Shown here one piece after another: positions 1 through 7,649 of a stretch of 64,000 nt of DNA. The stretch is from Actinomycetospora callitridis (lineage in GTDB: Bacteria; Actinomycetota; Actinomycetes; Mycobacteriales; Pseudonocardiaceae). Both the position numbers and the translations under genes were made by a program. A model generated the notes under the pieces. It was not told where the DNA came from, made no database searches, and saw nothing but the letters and a program-made list of their open reading frames with translations. The stretch's first letter is position 1. The number at the start of each line of letters is the position of its first letter. Location of the stretch: NCBI RefSeq assembly GCF_028737265.1, contig NZ_JAQZAK010000008.1, forward strand, positions 124,001 to 188,000, in the 5' to 3' direction.

Positions 1-87
1 TCCCTCGGCGGCGAGCCGTCGACCGAGGAGATGCGCCGGGCCGTGCAGCGCTACCGGGAGTTCTTCGACCGGCTGCTGACCCTGTAG
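1..87 (+). CDS. 3' end of a gene cut by the window edge, unknown product
   Basis: The first 28 codons read as an open frame in phase 1 and stop at TAG 85-87. The peptide ends in an amphipathic, Arg/Glu-rich helix (REFFDRLLTL), as expected of a real C-terminus. Nothing in so short a piece identifies a family. The next gene begins 20 bases later with its own -10 box, so the two are probably separate transcription units. Confidence 0.5.
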   Translation, partial: SLGGEPSTEEMRRAVQRYREFFDRLLTL

Positions 88-95
88 ATCACCAC

Positions 96-101
96 TACGG
101 T
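96..101 (+). promoter_or_regulatory. -10 box TACGGT, leaderless start
   Basis: TACGGT lies six bases before ATG 108, the spacing expected when transcription starts on the A of the start codon. No Shine-Dalgarno sequence lies between. Inferred from sequence only. Confidence 0.45.
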
Positions 102-107
102 GCGCCG

Positions 108-587
108 ATGGTCTCCACCCCGGACTTCGGACGCACCCTCGACCGCCTCAAGCCCGTCGTCGGTGCGGTGACGAGGGCGCACATCGCGCTCTATCGCCGC
201 ACCGGCGGCTGGCTCGGGCACTCGATCCCGGGCATGCCGACGATGCTGCTGCTCGACCACGTCGGGGCGCGCAGCGGCCGGCTCCGGACGACGCCGCTGC
301 TCTACTTCGCCGACCCCGAGGACCCCGACGACCTCGTGATCGTCGCGTCGTACGGCGGCCACCCGCGCCACCCCGCCTGGTTCCACAACCTCCGCGCGCA
401 CCCGGACACGACCGTCCAGGTGCGGGACGAGGTCCGCCCGGTGCACGCGCGGGTGGCCACCGACACCGAGCGCGCGCGTCTCTGGCCCGCGGCGACCGCG
501 ACCTACTCGCCGTACACGGGCTACCAGCAGCGGGCCGACGAGGTCGGGCGGACGATCCCGTTCGTGATCCTCACCCGACGGGACTAG
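108..587 (+). CDS. F420H2-dependent nitroreductase/quinone reductase family (Ddn-like)
   Basis: A 159-residue single-domain protein of the split beta-barrel deazaflavin-dependent nitroreductase family (Ddn, PF04075 type). Typical family features are visible: an N-terminal helix, the block GARSGRLRTTPLLYF, then VASYGGHPRHPAWFHN, and a closing PVxxLTR-like end (FVILTRRD). Members use reduced F420 to reduce quinones or nitroaromatics, often at the membrane; the natural substrate cannot be read from sequence. The start is set by a -10 box six bases upstream. The 3' end overlaps the convergent lactate dehydrogenase gene by four bases. A second F420 enzyme lies at 54-55 kb, so the host probably makes this cofactor. 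Confidence 0.9.
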   Translation: MVSTPDFGRTLDRLKPVVGAVTRAHIALYRRTGGWLGHSIPGMPTMLLLDHVGARSGRLRTTPLLYFADPEDPDDLVIVASYGGHPRHPAWFHNLRAHPDTTVQVRDEVRPVHARVATDTERARLWPAATATYSPYTGYQQRADEVGRTIPFVILTRRD

Positions 588-1828
588 CGCAACCGGACGT
601 GGTCCGGGGTCAGGTCCTTGATCGACGACACCCCGAGCAGCGCCATCGTCCGGCGGATCTCGGCGGTGAGGATCGTCGCGAGGTGGTCGACGCCCTGCTC
701 GCCGCCGGCCATGAGCGCGTAGAGGTACGCGCGGCCGACCAGACAGCCCGAGGCGCCGAGCGCGACGGCGGCGACGATGTCGGCGCCCGACATGATCCCC
801 GTGTCGAGCATGACCTCGGCCTCCCCGCCGACCTCGGCCACCACCGACGGCAGCGTCTCGAGGGGGACGGGCGCGCGGTCGAGCTGCCGCCCGCCGTGGT
901 TCGACACGATCACCGCGTCGGCGCCGGCGTCGACCACCCGCCGGGCGTCCTCGGCCGTCTGCACGCCCTTCACCACGAGCGGTCCGTTCCACGTGGATCG
1001 GAGCCAGGTGAGGTCGTCGAGGGTCAGCGCCGGGTCGAACATCGAGTCGATGAGCTCGGCGACCGTGCCCTCCCACGACGTCAGGGCCGCGAACTCCAGC
1101 GGGTCGGTCGTGAGGACGTTCGCCCACCAGTGCGGGTGGCGCGCCATGTCGAACAGGGTGCGTGCGGTGAGGGCCGGCGGGATGGTCAGCCCGTTGTAGG
1201 CGTCGCGCAGGCGGGCCCCGCCGACCGGGGTGTCGACGGTGAGCATGATCGCCTCGTTGCCGGCCTCCGCCGCCCGGCGGACGACCTCCTCGCTCGCGGC
1301 CCGGTCGCGCCAGAGGTAGAGCTGGAACCAGCGCCGGGTGTGCGGGGCGGCCGCGGCGAGGTCCGCCGGCGACGTCGTGCCCATGGTCGACAGGGTGTGC
1401 GGCACCCCGATGCGCCCCGCCACGCGCGCCACGGCCGGCTCGCCGGCGTGGTGCATCATCCGGGTGAACCCGGTGGGGGCGAAGGCGAAGGGCAGTGCCG
1501 ACGGGCCGCCGAGCAGGGTCGTCGAGGTGTCGATGTGCGAGACGTCGCGCAGCACCGAGGGTCGGAACTCGAGCGCGGCGAACGCCTCGCGGGCCCGGTT
1601 CAGCGAGCGCTCGCCCTCGGCGGCGCCGTCGGTGTAGTCGAACACCGCGCGCGGCGTGCGGCGCCGGGCGATCTCCCGCAGGTCGCCGACGGTGTGCGCC
1701 CGCGCGAGACGGCGTCGGGTCGGGTCGGGATCGGGCCGGGCCAGGCGCAGGAGGGGGCGCAGCTCCGACGGGCGGGGCAGCCGTCGCGGGGTGCGGACGC
1801 GGAGCGGTCGCTCCTCGGAGGTCGTCAT
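584..1828 (-). CDS. lldD: FMN-dependent alpha-hydroxy-acid / L-lactate dehydrogenase, LldD2 type
   Basis: A 414-residue FMN alpha-hydroxy-acid dehydrogenase. The TIM barrel shows the family signature SNHGGRQLD, with the catalytic His at about residue 311, after the substrate/FMN strands RWFQLYLW and MLTVDTPVGGARLRD. Blocks such as RRTPRAVFDYTDGAAE and GIMSGADIVAA closely resemble what I recall of M. tuberculosis LldD2 (Rv1872c), so oxidation of L-lactate to pyruvate into the respiratory chain is the likely role. ATG 1828 (MTTSEERPL) is preferred over the open frame that continues to 1942, because GAGGAACGAGGA precedes it and the upstream residues are Arg-rich. It is divergent from the DUF6069 gene and ends overlapping the Ddn-like gene by four bases. 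Confidence 0.93.
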   Translation of the reverse strand: MTTSEERPLRVRTPRRLPRPSELRPLLRLARPDPDPTRRRLARAHTVGDLREIARRRTPRAVFDYTDGAAEGERSLNRAREAFAALEFRPSVLRDVSHIDTSTTLLGGPSALPFAFAPTGFTRMMHHAGEPAVARVAGRIGVPHTLSTMGTTSPADLAAAAPHTRRWFQLYLWRDRAASEEVVRRAAEAGNEAIMLTVDTPVGGARLRDAYNGLTIPPALTARTLFDMARHPHWWANVLTTDPLEFAALTSWEGTVAELIDSMFDPALTLDDLTWLRSTWNGPLVVKGVQTAEDARRVVDAGADAVIVSNHGGRQLDRAPVPLETLPSVVAEVGGEAEVMLDTGIMSGADIVAAVALGASGCLVGRAYLYALMAGGEQGVDHLATILTAEIRRTMALLGVSSIKDLTPDHVRLR

Positions 1829-1995
1829 CCGTCCTCGTTCCTCGTCGCGGCGGTCGGGTCGTCCCCCTACCGAACGACGCCGGGGGCGGCACGTCAAGCG
1901 CGCGGGGATGGTCCCCCCGTGGCGAGGGCCGGTGCGGTACAACCGACCCGGACTCCGCCGGGACCGGCGGAGGGTGTCGGGAGAGGACGAAGGTC

Positions 1996-2610
1996 GTGAG
2001 CTACCCGCAGCGCTCGTGGGACGACGGTGACGTCGAGGTCATCGGCAGCCGGCTGTGGGCCGGCGGGGTCGCCACGGCCGTGGTCGCCGCGGGGATCGCC
2101 ATCGTCGGCGTGCTCATCCTCACGAACGTCTTCGACCTCGGCATCCAGACCGCGCAGCGCAGCGGCGCGCTGGTCGACAACGCGATCACGATCATCCCGG
2201 TCTGCGCGGCGATCGCGGCGCTCGCCGGCACGGCCCTGCTGCACCTGCTGCTGCTGACCACGCCCCGCCCGGCCACCTTCTTCTCGGCGATCGTGCTGCT
2301 GGTGCTCGTGGTCCTGCTGCTGCAGGTCTTCCTCGCCCGCGGCGGCGTCGTCGACCACATCGCCACCGCGATCCTCTACGCGGCCATCGGGCTGGCGATC
2401 ATCTCGATGCTCTCGGGCGTCTCGCGCACGGCGGTGCGGCCCGTGACCTCCGGCGGCTGGGGCGGACGGCAGTACGACGGCCGGTACGACCAGCGCTACG
2501 GCTCCTACGACCAGCAGCAGCAGCAGCACCCGGGCCCGTACCCCGGCGGGGACCAGCGCACGACCCGCTACGACCCGCGGGGCGGACAGGGCGGCGGCGC
2601 CGGCTGGTAG
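1996..2610 (+). CDS. DUF6069-type four-TM membrane protein with Gln/Tyr-rich tail
   Basis: A 204-residue membrane protein. Four hydrophobic segments (roughly residues 14-36, 55-80, 85-104 and 110-135) are followed by a hydrophilic tail rich in Gly, Tyr, Arg and Gln (QQQQQ at about 173-178). The pattern RLWAGGVATAVVAA...LLHLLLLTTPRP...FF fits the actinobacterial DUF6069 family, whose function is unknown. GTG 1996 follows GAGAGGACGAAGG. It stands alone after the divergent lldD region, with a plausible -10 (TACAAC) near 1937. The low-complexity tail is probably cytosolic and disordered. Confidence 0.8.
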   Translation: MSYPQRSWDDGDVEVIGSRLWAGGVATAVVAAGIAIVGVLILTNVFDLGIQTAQRSGALVDNAITIIPVCAAIAALAGTALLHLLLLTTPRPATFFSAIVLLVLVVLLLQVFLARGGVVDHIATAILYAAIGLAIISMLSGVSRTAVRPVTSGGWGGRQYDGRYDQRYGSYDQQQQQHPGPYPGGDQRTTRYDPRGGQGGGAGW

Positions 2611-2779
2611 GCCGTTCGGCCTCTCTCCTGCCTCCGTTGCGCCCGGTAGCGGCGTCCGGACCTGCCGTGACGTTGATTCTATTGACGCCACTTCACTTGA
2701 CCCTCCGTGCGCGCCCTGACGACCCTGGAGAGGCGTGATGCTCTACGCGGGTGATCCCTTCCTGCCCGCGTCCAGCTCC

Positions 2780-2799
2780 GTCGCCCCAGGTGGGGCGAC
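2780..2799 (+). promoter_or_regulatory. Hairpin just upstream of a ribosome-binding site
   Basis: GTCGCCCC-AGGT-GGGGCGAC forms a perfect 8-bp stem with a 4-base loop. It ends 20 bases before ATG 2820 and about 8 bases before the likely ribosome site (ACGAGAGG). It could modulate translation of the methyltransferase or be an operator. There is no U-run, so it does not look like a terminator. Confidence 0.4.
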
Positions 2800-2819
2800 A
2801 ACGGGACGAGAGGTCGGCG

Positions 2820-3689
2820 ATGTCACCCACGGCGGTCAACGGTTCGAGCACGAGCCGCGAGCACGAGGTCACCGGACGCACCCCGGTCACGCCACACGGC
2901 ACGGCGCCCGGCCCGGGCCACCCCGTCGACCTCCAGGCCGCGCGGGCGGCCCTGCGGCTGGCCCTCCCCGAGCCCGGCAGCAAGTTCAGCCAGGACGACG
3001 AGTGGTGCGTCGTGGCCGAGCCGGACGGCTCGTGGGCCGAGTACCGGTTCCACGACTACGACCGCATCTTCGGCGTCCGCGGGCTGTACGAGAAGATCTT
3101 CTACGACGTCCTGGGCTGCGACTCGCCGCGCTTCATGGTGGGCCTGCTCAACGACGCCCTGGCGTCCGCCGACGTCCCGGCCGACTCGCTGCGGGTGCTG
3201 GACCTCGGCGCGGGCAACGGGATCATGGCCGAGGAGCTCGCCGCCGTCGGCGTCGAGCACTCCGTCGGGGTCGACATCCTCCCCGAGGCCCGCGACGCGG
3301 CCGAGCGCGACCGTCCCGGCCTGTACGCCGGGTACCACGTCGCCGATCTCACGGCGCTGCCCGCGTCGGAGCGCGAGGCCCTGGTCTCCCACGGGCTGAA
3401 CACCCTCACGGTGGTGGCGGCCCTCGGCTTCGGCGACATCCCGCCGGCCGCGTTCCGCACCGCCTACGACCTCATCGCGCCGGACGGGTGGGTCGTCATG
3501 ACGATCAAGGACGCGTTCCTCGAGGAGACCGACACCTCCGGCTTCGGGGGGATGATCGGCGAATCGATCCGGTCGGGTGCCCTGGAGGTCGTGCGCCGCG
3601 AGCGCTTCCAGCACCGACTGGCCACCGACAGCAGCCCGCTGCTCTACGAGGGGATCGTCGCGCGCAAGCGCGGACCGCTCGCGGGGTGA
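2820..3689 (+). CDS. Class I SAM-dependent methyltransferase
   Basis: A 289-residue methyltransferase. Motif I is VLDLGAGNG, followed by the acidic end of strand 2 (GVDILPEA) and a motif IV-like stretch. The first ~45 residues are Ser/Thr/Pro-rich and probably disordered. It is distinctive for a YRFHDYDRIFGVRGLYEKIFYD-like segment (about residues 75-95) ahead of the Rossmann core. The substrate is unknown. ATG 2820 (MSPTAVNG) has GAGAGG upstream; an earlier in-frame ATG at 2751 lacks a ribosome site. It precedes phaC by 115 bases in the same direction. That position might suggest a link to polyester metabolism, but nothing in the protein shows it. Confidence 0.85.
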   Translation: MSPTAVNGSSTSREHEVTGRTPVTPHGTAPGPGHPVDLQAARAALRLALPEPGSKFSQDDEWCVVAEPDGSWAEYRFHDYDRIFGVRGLYEKIFYDVLGCDSPRFMVGLLNDALASADVPADSLRVLDLGAGNGIMAEELAAVGVEHSVGVDILPEARDAAERDRPGLYAGYHVADLTALPASEREALVSHGLNTLTVVAALGFGDIPPAAFRTAYDLIAPDGWVVMTIKDAFLEETDTSGFGGMIGESIRSGALEVVRRERFQHRLATDSSPLLYEGIVARKRGPLAG

Positions 3690-3751
3690 GCCTGGCCTCC
3701 GACCCGTCGGTAACCGTGTGATCCAGGTCCCAGACGGGCACACTTCTTCTT

Positions 3752-3777
3752 GGAGCGCGTCAGTTGCGGCGCGCTCC
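3752..3777 (+). promoter_or_regulatory. Hairpin in the phaC leader
   Basis: GGAGCGCG and CGCGCTCC form a perfect 8-bp stem around a 10-base loop, 28 bases before ATG 3805. A possible -10 (TAACCG at about 3710) lies upstream, so the hairpin would sit in the phaC 5' UTR. Regulation is inferred only. Confidence 0.35.
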
Positions 3778-3804
3778 GGGAGTCGACGTGGAGGTCCCCC
3801 TCGC

Positions 3805-5556
3805 ATGACCGTGGAGTCGCACCGCAATCGCCCGGCGACGGTGCCGGGTGCCGCCATCGACGTCGCCACCACGCTGGAGTCGCTGCTGCCGGCCGATCTG
3901 CTGGCCGAGGCCGACCCCGCCCTGTGGGGCCGCACCGTCGTGCAGATGGCCCAGGGCCTCGCGACCCACCCGGCCGACGTCGGCCGGGTGGTGGCCTCGC
4001 ACGCCGCCCTGACCGCCCGCATCGGCACGGCGGCCGTCGCCCGGGCGCTCGGCTCGACGGCCGACGGGCCCGTCCCGATCGAGAAGGACGGCCGTTTCCG
4101 CGACACGACCTGGGAGGAGAACCCCGTCTACTGGGGGCTCCGTCAGGAGTACGTCGCGCTGGTGGCGACGCTGCACGACCTCGTCGACGCCGCCGGCCTC
4201 GACGAGTCCTCCCGCGAGCGGGCCGGCCTGCTCGCCGACGTCCTGGGCAGCGTGCTCTCGCCCACCAACCTGCTGCCCGGCAACCCGGCCGCCCTCAAGC
4301 GGGCGTTCGAGACCGGCGGCTCGAGCGTGCTGTCGGGCTTCCGCCAGATGCTCGAGGACCTCGCGACCAACCAGGGCCGCCCCCAGCAGGTCGACCGGAC
4401 GAACCTGCGGGTCGGCCAGGAGCTCGCGGCGACGCCGGGCAAGGTCGTCTACCGCAACCGGCTCATGGAGCTCATCCAGTTCGAGCCGCAGACCGACGAG
4501 GTCCACGAGATCCCGATCCTCGTGAGCCCGCCGTGGATCAACAAGTACTACGTCATGGACCTCGCGCCGGGTCGCAGCTTCCTCGAGTGGGCCGTCCAGC
4601 ACGGCCACACCGTGTTCGTCATCAGCTACCGCGACCCCGACGAGTCCATGGCCGACACGGGCCTCGACGACTACCTCGAGCTCGGCGACCTGGCCGCGCT
4701 GGACGTCGTCCAGGAGATCACCGGCGCGGACAAGGTCAACCTCGTCGGGCTCTGCCTCGGCGGGCTCATGGCGACCATCGCCACCGCGATGCTCCACTCC
4801 CGGGGCGAGGGCGACCGCGTCAACTCGCTGACGCTGCAGAACACCCTGCTCGACTACTCCGACCCCGGGCCCGTCGCGAGCTTCGTCGACCCGGAGATCG
4901 TCGAGCGGCTCGAGCGCAAGATGGCGAAGACCGGCTACCTGCCGGCCGACTCGATGGCCGGCACCTTCGACCTGCTGCGCGCCAACGACCTGATCTTCAA
5001 CTACGTCGGGCCGAACTGGCTGGAGGGCAAGACGCCGCCGGCGTTCGACATCCTCGCCTGGAACAACGACTCCACGCGCATGCCGGCCAAGATGCACGCC
5101 TTCTACCTGCGGCACTTCTACCTGGAGAACGAGCTGGCGCGCGGCGAGCTCGAGCTGCTCGGCGAGCACCTGTCGCTGAAGTCGGTCACGAACGACACGT
5201 TCATCGTGGGGGCCGTGAACGACCACATCGCGCCCTGGCGCACGTCGTTCACCTCGACCGGCCTGCTGGGCGGCGACGTCACGTTCACCCTGTCCAACGG
5301 GGGCCACATCGCCGGCGTCGTCAACCCGCCCGGGAAGAAGGCCAAGCACTGGATCGGCACCGTCGGCGGGGAGTCCGCGCCGGACGCCGACACCTGGCTG
5401 CAGCGGGCGAGCGAGGTCGCGGGCTCCTGGTGGGAGCCGTGGCGCGACTGGATCGGCGAGCGCGCCGGCGGCATGCGCACCCCGCCTCCGACCGGCTCGG
5501 ACGCCCACCCGCCGCTGGGCGACGCACCGGGCTCGTACGTCCTCGGCACCGCCTGA
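3805..5556 (+). CDS. phaC: Poly(3-hydroxyalkanoate) synthase, PhaC
   Basis: A 583-residue PHA polymerase that links hydroxyacyl-CoA units into polyester. The alpha/beta-hydrolase core carries the synthase lipase-like box GLCLGG with catalytic Cys317, Asp473 (NDHIAPW) and His501 (NGGHIAGVVN). Upstream are the conserved ILVSPPWINKYYVMDL block and the SYRDPDES motif, typical of class I/II enzymes, and no PhaE or PhaR subunit is nearby. ATG 3805 (MTVESHRN) follows GGAGGTCCCCCTCGC. The downstream phasin-like, XRE and depolymerase genes make a PHA metabolism block. The C-terminal ~30 residues after the conserved WW-rich helix are Pro/Gly-rich and variable. Confidence 0.95.
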   Translation: MTVESHRNRPATVPGAAIDVATTLESLLPADLLAEADPALWGRTVVQMAQGLATHPADVGRVVASHAALTARIGTAAVARALGSTADGPVPIEKDGRFRDTTWEENPVYWGLRQEYVALVATLHDLVDAAGLDESSRERAGLLADVLGSVLSPTNLLPGNPAALKRAFETGGSSVLSGFRQMLEDLATNQGRPQQVDRTNLRVGQELAATPGKVVYRNRLMELIQFEPQTDEVHEIPILVSPPWINKYYVMDLAPGRSFLEWAVQHGHTVFVISYRDPDESMADTGLDDYLELGDLAALDVVQEITGADKVNLVGLCLGGLMATIATAMLHSRGEGDRVNSLTLQNTLLDYSDPGPVASFVDPEIVERLERKMAKTGYLPADSMAGTFDLLRANDLIFNYVGPNWLEGKTPPAFDILAWNNDSTRMPAKMHAFYLRHFYLENELARGELELLGEHLSLKSVTNDTFIVGAVNDHIAPWRTSFTSTGLLGGDVTFTLSNGGHIAGVVNPPGKKAKHWIGTVGGESAPDADTWLQRASEVAGSWWEPWRDWIGERAGGMRTPPPTGSDAHPPLGDAPGSYVLGTA

Positions 5557-5655
5557 TCCCGGTCGCCCGCGCGTTTCGCCCGGTCAAGGCTGGGTAACGC
5601 GAGGCCCTCCGCACCCGATCGTCGGTTGACGGACCTCGCCGAGGCCGCCACGGTG

Positions 5656-5691
5656 TTGCGTAGAGCGCACGTCACTTCGCGCTCTACGCAA
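5656..5691. repeat. 13-bp perfect inverted repeat, 10-base loop
   Basis: TTGCGTAGAGCGC and GCGCTCTACGCAA are exact inverses separated by ACGTCACTTC. It sits between phaC and the small gene at 5731. It may be a terminator for phaC or an operator; no U-run follows. Its arm GTAGAGCG resembles the GTGAGCGA arms of the palindromes at 36.7 and 44.9 kb. Confidence 0.75.
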
Positions 5692-5730
5692 CTCGTCGCT
5701 CCGTCGCCACCTGCGAGGGTGTGGGGGACC

Positions 5731-5919
5731 ATGAACCGTCACGCGTCCGTCGTCCTGCGTCGGAAGGTGGACGAGGCCGTGGGGCCGGGGTACGACCCCG
5801 TGTTCCTGCGTCTCGACCTCCTGCTCGCCGGCCGGGAGGCGCGGTGCCCGTGCGCGTCGTGCTCCTCCCGGACGGCCGAGGCCCGCGAGCGGCTCCTCGC
5901 GGCGCTGCCGCCGCTCTGA
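5731..5919 (+). CDS. Small CxCxxC protein, hypothetical
   Basis: A 62-residue basic protein starting at ATG 5731, preceded by GGGGGACC. The first half is an amphipathic region (VVLRRKVDEAVG...FLRLDLLLAG). The second half holds three closely spaced cysteines in CPCASC, which could bind a metal or be redox-active. No family is recognised. It lies between phaC and the phasin-like gene, and the strong hairpin at 5656-5691 precedes it. Coding is supported by the ribosome site and sensible composition, but the gene is short and could be spurious. Confidence 0.5.
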   Translation: MNRHASVVLRRKVDEAVGPGYDPVFLRLDLLLAGREARCPCASCSSRTAEARERLLAALPPL

Positions 5920-5989
5920 ATCGCGGGAGTCGCCGTCCCACGTGTGGCCGGTGCCACCGCGCCGGGACCCGCGACGGTGGGTGCTTGGT

Positions 5990-5995
5990 AAACTG
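5990..5995 (+). promoter_or_regulatory. -10 box TAAACT for the phasin operon
   Basis: TAAACT in a GC-poor patch (TTGGTAAACTGAG) lies 32 bases before ATG 6028. The transcript would carry a short leader with the ribosome site GGAGGAATCACC. It probably drives the phasin-like, XRE and phaZ genes. Confidence 0.45.
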
Positions 5996-6027
5996 AGCGC
6001 TGTCACCGACGACGCGGAGGAATCACC

Positions 6028-6393
6028 ATGGCCACCCCGACCGCCGACGAGGCCCGCGACCAGGCCCTCGACGTGATCGCCCAGGCCCAGGAGGCGGGGA
6101 TCCGGTTCGCCGGCTCCGTCGCCGAGAGCTGGGCCTCGGTGCTGCGCGGCATCCCCGGGGTCGGCAGCGCCCTCGGCGCCGACACGCCCGGTAGCTCGCT
6201 CGGCAACTCCTTCGGTGGCGCCCTCGGCACCGCCGGCGTGCCGCACACCGCCGTCGAGGCCGTCGACCGCTTCTACGACACCGGCGTGCAGCTCCTCGAG
6301 GCGCAGCGCTCCGCCGCGCACCACGTGCTCGGCGCCATGGGGCCCGCGCTGCGGCCGCTGATCTCCCTCACGCCGCCCGCCGCGCGCCGCTGA
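6028..6393 (+). CDS. Phasin-like granule-associated protein (by context)
   Basis: A 121-residue, Ala-rich, mostly helical protein. Two amphipathic helices (about residues 6-45 and 72-108) flank a Gly/Ser-rich linker (GSALGADTPGSSLGNSFGGALG). Size, composition and position between the PHA synthase and depolymerase genes suggest a phasin that coats polyester granules, but phasins diverge quickly and no strict motif is present. The ribosome site GGAGG lies 7 bases before ATG. It is followed after 5 bases by the XRE gene, so the two are probably co-transcribed. Confidence 0.6.
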   Translation: MATPTADEARDQALDVIAQAQEAGIRFAGSVAESWASVLRGIPGVGSALGADTPGSSLGNSFGGALGTAGVPHTAVEAVDRFYDTGVQLLEAQRSAAHHVLGAMGPALRPLISLTPPAARR

Positions 6394-6398
6394 CCGAG

Positions 6399-6806
6399 GT
6401 GTCGCACCCGGGCGGGCCCTGGGAGGACCACCGCCGCGCCCTCGGCGGGTTCATCCGTAGCCAGCGCAAGCTCGCCCGTCTCTCGCTGCGGCAGCTCTCG
6501 GCCCTCAGCAACATCTCGAACCCCTACCTCAGTCAGGTCGAGCGGGGGCTCCACGAACCGTCCGTGCGCGTGCTGCACTCGATCGCGGAGGCCCTGGACA
6601 TCTCGGCCGAGACCCTGCTGCTGCAGGCGGGCCTGGTGCGTGAACAGGCCGGTGGGCACCCCACGTCCGGCGACGACGGTGCGCCGTCGTCGACCGAGCG
6701 GGCGATCCGCGCCGATTCCCGGCTCTCGGACGCCCAGAAGGAGGCCCTGATCTCCGTGTACCGCAGCTACGTCACCGGCTCCCCCGACGGGAGGTCGACA
6801 TCGTGA
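6399..6806 (+). CDS. XRE-family helix-turn-helix regulator
   Basis: A 135-residue cytosolic DNA-binding protein. Residues ~10-72 form a Cro/C1-type HTH: FIRSQRKLARLSLRQLSALS, then NISNPYLSQVERGLHEPS as turn and recognition helix, then LHSIAEALDISAETLL. The C-terminal half is a short linker plus a helix (DSRLSDAQKEALISVYRSYV). Similar XRE proteins sit beside phasin and PHA genes in other actinobacteria and may control granule genes; that role is inference. GTG 6399 lies 5 bases after the phasin-like stop, and its stop overlaps the phaZ start as GTGA. Confidence 0.85.
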   Translation: MSHPGGPWEDHRRALGGFIRSQRKLARLSLRQLSALSNISNPYLSQVERGLHEPSVRVLHSIAEALDISAETLLLQAGLVREQAGGHPTSGDDGAPSSTERAIRADSRLSDAQKEALISVYRSYVTGSPDGRSTS

Positions 6807-7639
6807 GCGCCCTCCTGGCCCCGGATCCCGAGCCGTCTCCCCGTCCCGCGCCGGACGACCACCACGACCGCACCGTCCTCGGGCACCGCGTGCACGTCGC
6901 GCACCGCCCCGGGGCGCCCGGACGCCTGCCGCTGGTGCTGGTCAACGGGATCGGCGCGAGCCTCGAGCTGTTCGACCCGCTCGTCGAGGCGCTGGACCCC
7001 GAGCGGCCCGTCGTGCGCTTCGACGTCCCGGGCATCGGCGGGTCGCCGCTGCCGTGGGTGCCCCTGCCGATGGCGGGGCTCGCCGTGCTCGTGCGCGGTC
7101 TGCTCGACGACCTCGGTTACGGCAAGGCCGACATCCTGGGCCTCTCGTGGGGCGGCGGGATCGCGCAACAGTTCGCGCTCCAGCACCCCGACCGCACCGC
7201 CCGGCTCGCGCTGGTCAGCACGGGGACGGGCGCGATGATGGTGCCCGCGCGCTTCACCGTGCTGGCGAAGATGCTCACGCCCCGGCGCTACAACGACCGC
7301 TCCTACCGGCGCGAGGCCGGCGCGGAGATCTATCAGGGCGAGTCCCAGGCGGCCGTCGACGAGGTGTTCTCCCGCGTGCACCCGGTCATGTTCCGGGCCT
7401 ACCTCTTCCAGCTCATGGCCCTCATGAGCTGGACGAGCCTGCCTGTGCTCCCGTTCATCGGGGCGCCGACGCTGGTGCTCGCCGGCCGCCGCGACCCGGT
7501 CATCCCGGTGGTCAACGCCCACCTCATGGGCGCGCTGATCCCGCGCGGCACCGTGCACCTGCACGAGGGCGGGCACCTCGGTCTGCTCACCCGGCCCGAC
7601 GAGCTCGGGCGCGTGGTGGAGGAGTTCCTGGACGCCTAA
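6803..7639 (+). CDS. phaZ: Intracellular poly(3-hydroxyalkanoate) depolymerase (alpha/beta hydrolase)
   Basis: A 278-residue alpha/beta hydrolase of the PHA depolymerase type (resembling TIGR02240). The oxyanion region is NGIGASLELFDPL, the nucleophile elbow GLSWGGG, the Asp strand VLAGRRDPVIP and the His GGHLGLL. The FDVPGIGGSPLPW segment is typical of medium-chain PHA depolymerases. It hydrolyses stored polyester to hydroxyacids, the opposite step to PhaC. GTG 6803 overlaps the XRE stop, with GGGAGG upstream. The next gene encodes an acyl-CoA ligase that could re-activate released acids, but it has its own -10 box. Confidence 0.88.
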   Translation: MSALLAPDPEPSPRPAPDDHHDRTVLGHRVHVAHRPGAPGRLPLVLVNGIGASLELFDPLVEALDPERPVVRFDVPGIGGSPLPWVPLPMAGLAVLVRGLLDDLGYGKADILGLSWGGGIAQQFALQHPDRTARLALVSTGTGAMMVPARFTVLAKMLTPRRYNDRSYRREAGAEIYQGESQAAVDEVFSRVHPVMFRAYLFQLMALMSWTSLPVLPFIGAPTLVLAGRRDPVIPVVNAHLMGALIPRGTVHLHEGGHLGLLTRPDELGRVVEEFLDA

Positions 7640-7642
7640 CCT
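7637..7642 (+). promoter_or_regulatory. -10 box TAACCT overlapping the phaZ stop codon
   Basis: TAACCT begins with the TAA stop of phaZ and lies seven bases before ATG 7650, with no Shine-Dalgarno sequence in between. This fits a leaderless transcript for the acyl-CoA ligase gene. Confidence 0.5.
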
Positions 7643-7649
7643 CCGGGCC

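Noticed and set aside
2738..3721. An alternative gene starting at ATG 2738 over the methyltransferase
   Set aside because: Although GGAGAGG precedes it, the frame turns Arg/Pro-rich inside the methyltransferase and loses any domain. The methyltransferase frame keeps motif I and has its own ribosome site.
3760..5508. A 582-codon open frame antisense to phaC
   Set aside because: It is full of Arg/Gly/Val repeats from reading GC-rich codons backwards, has no known domain, and lies entirely over a gene with complete catalytic motifs. Many similar long frames in other phases across the window were rejected for the same reason.
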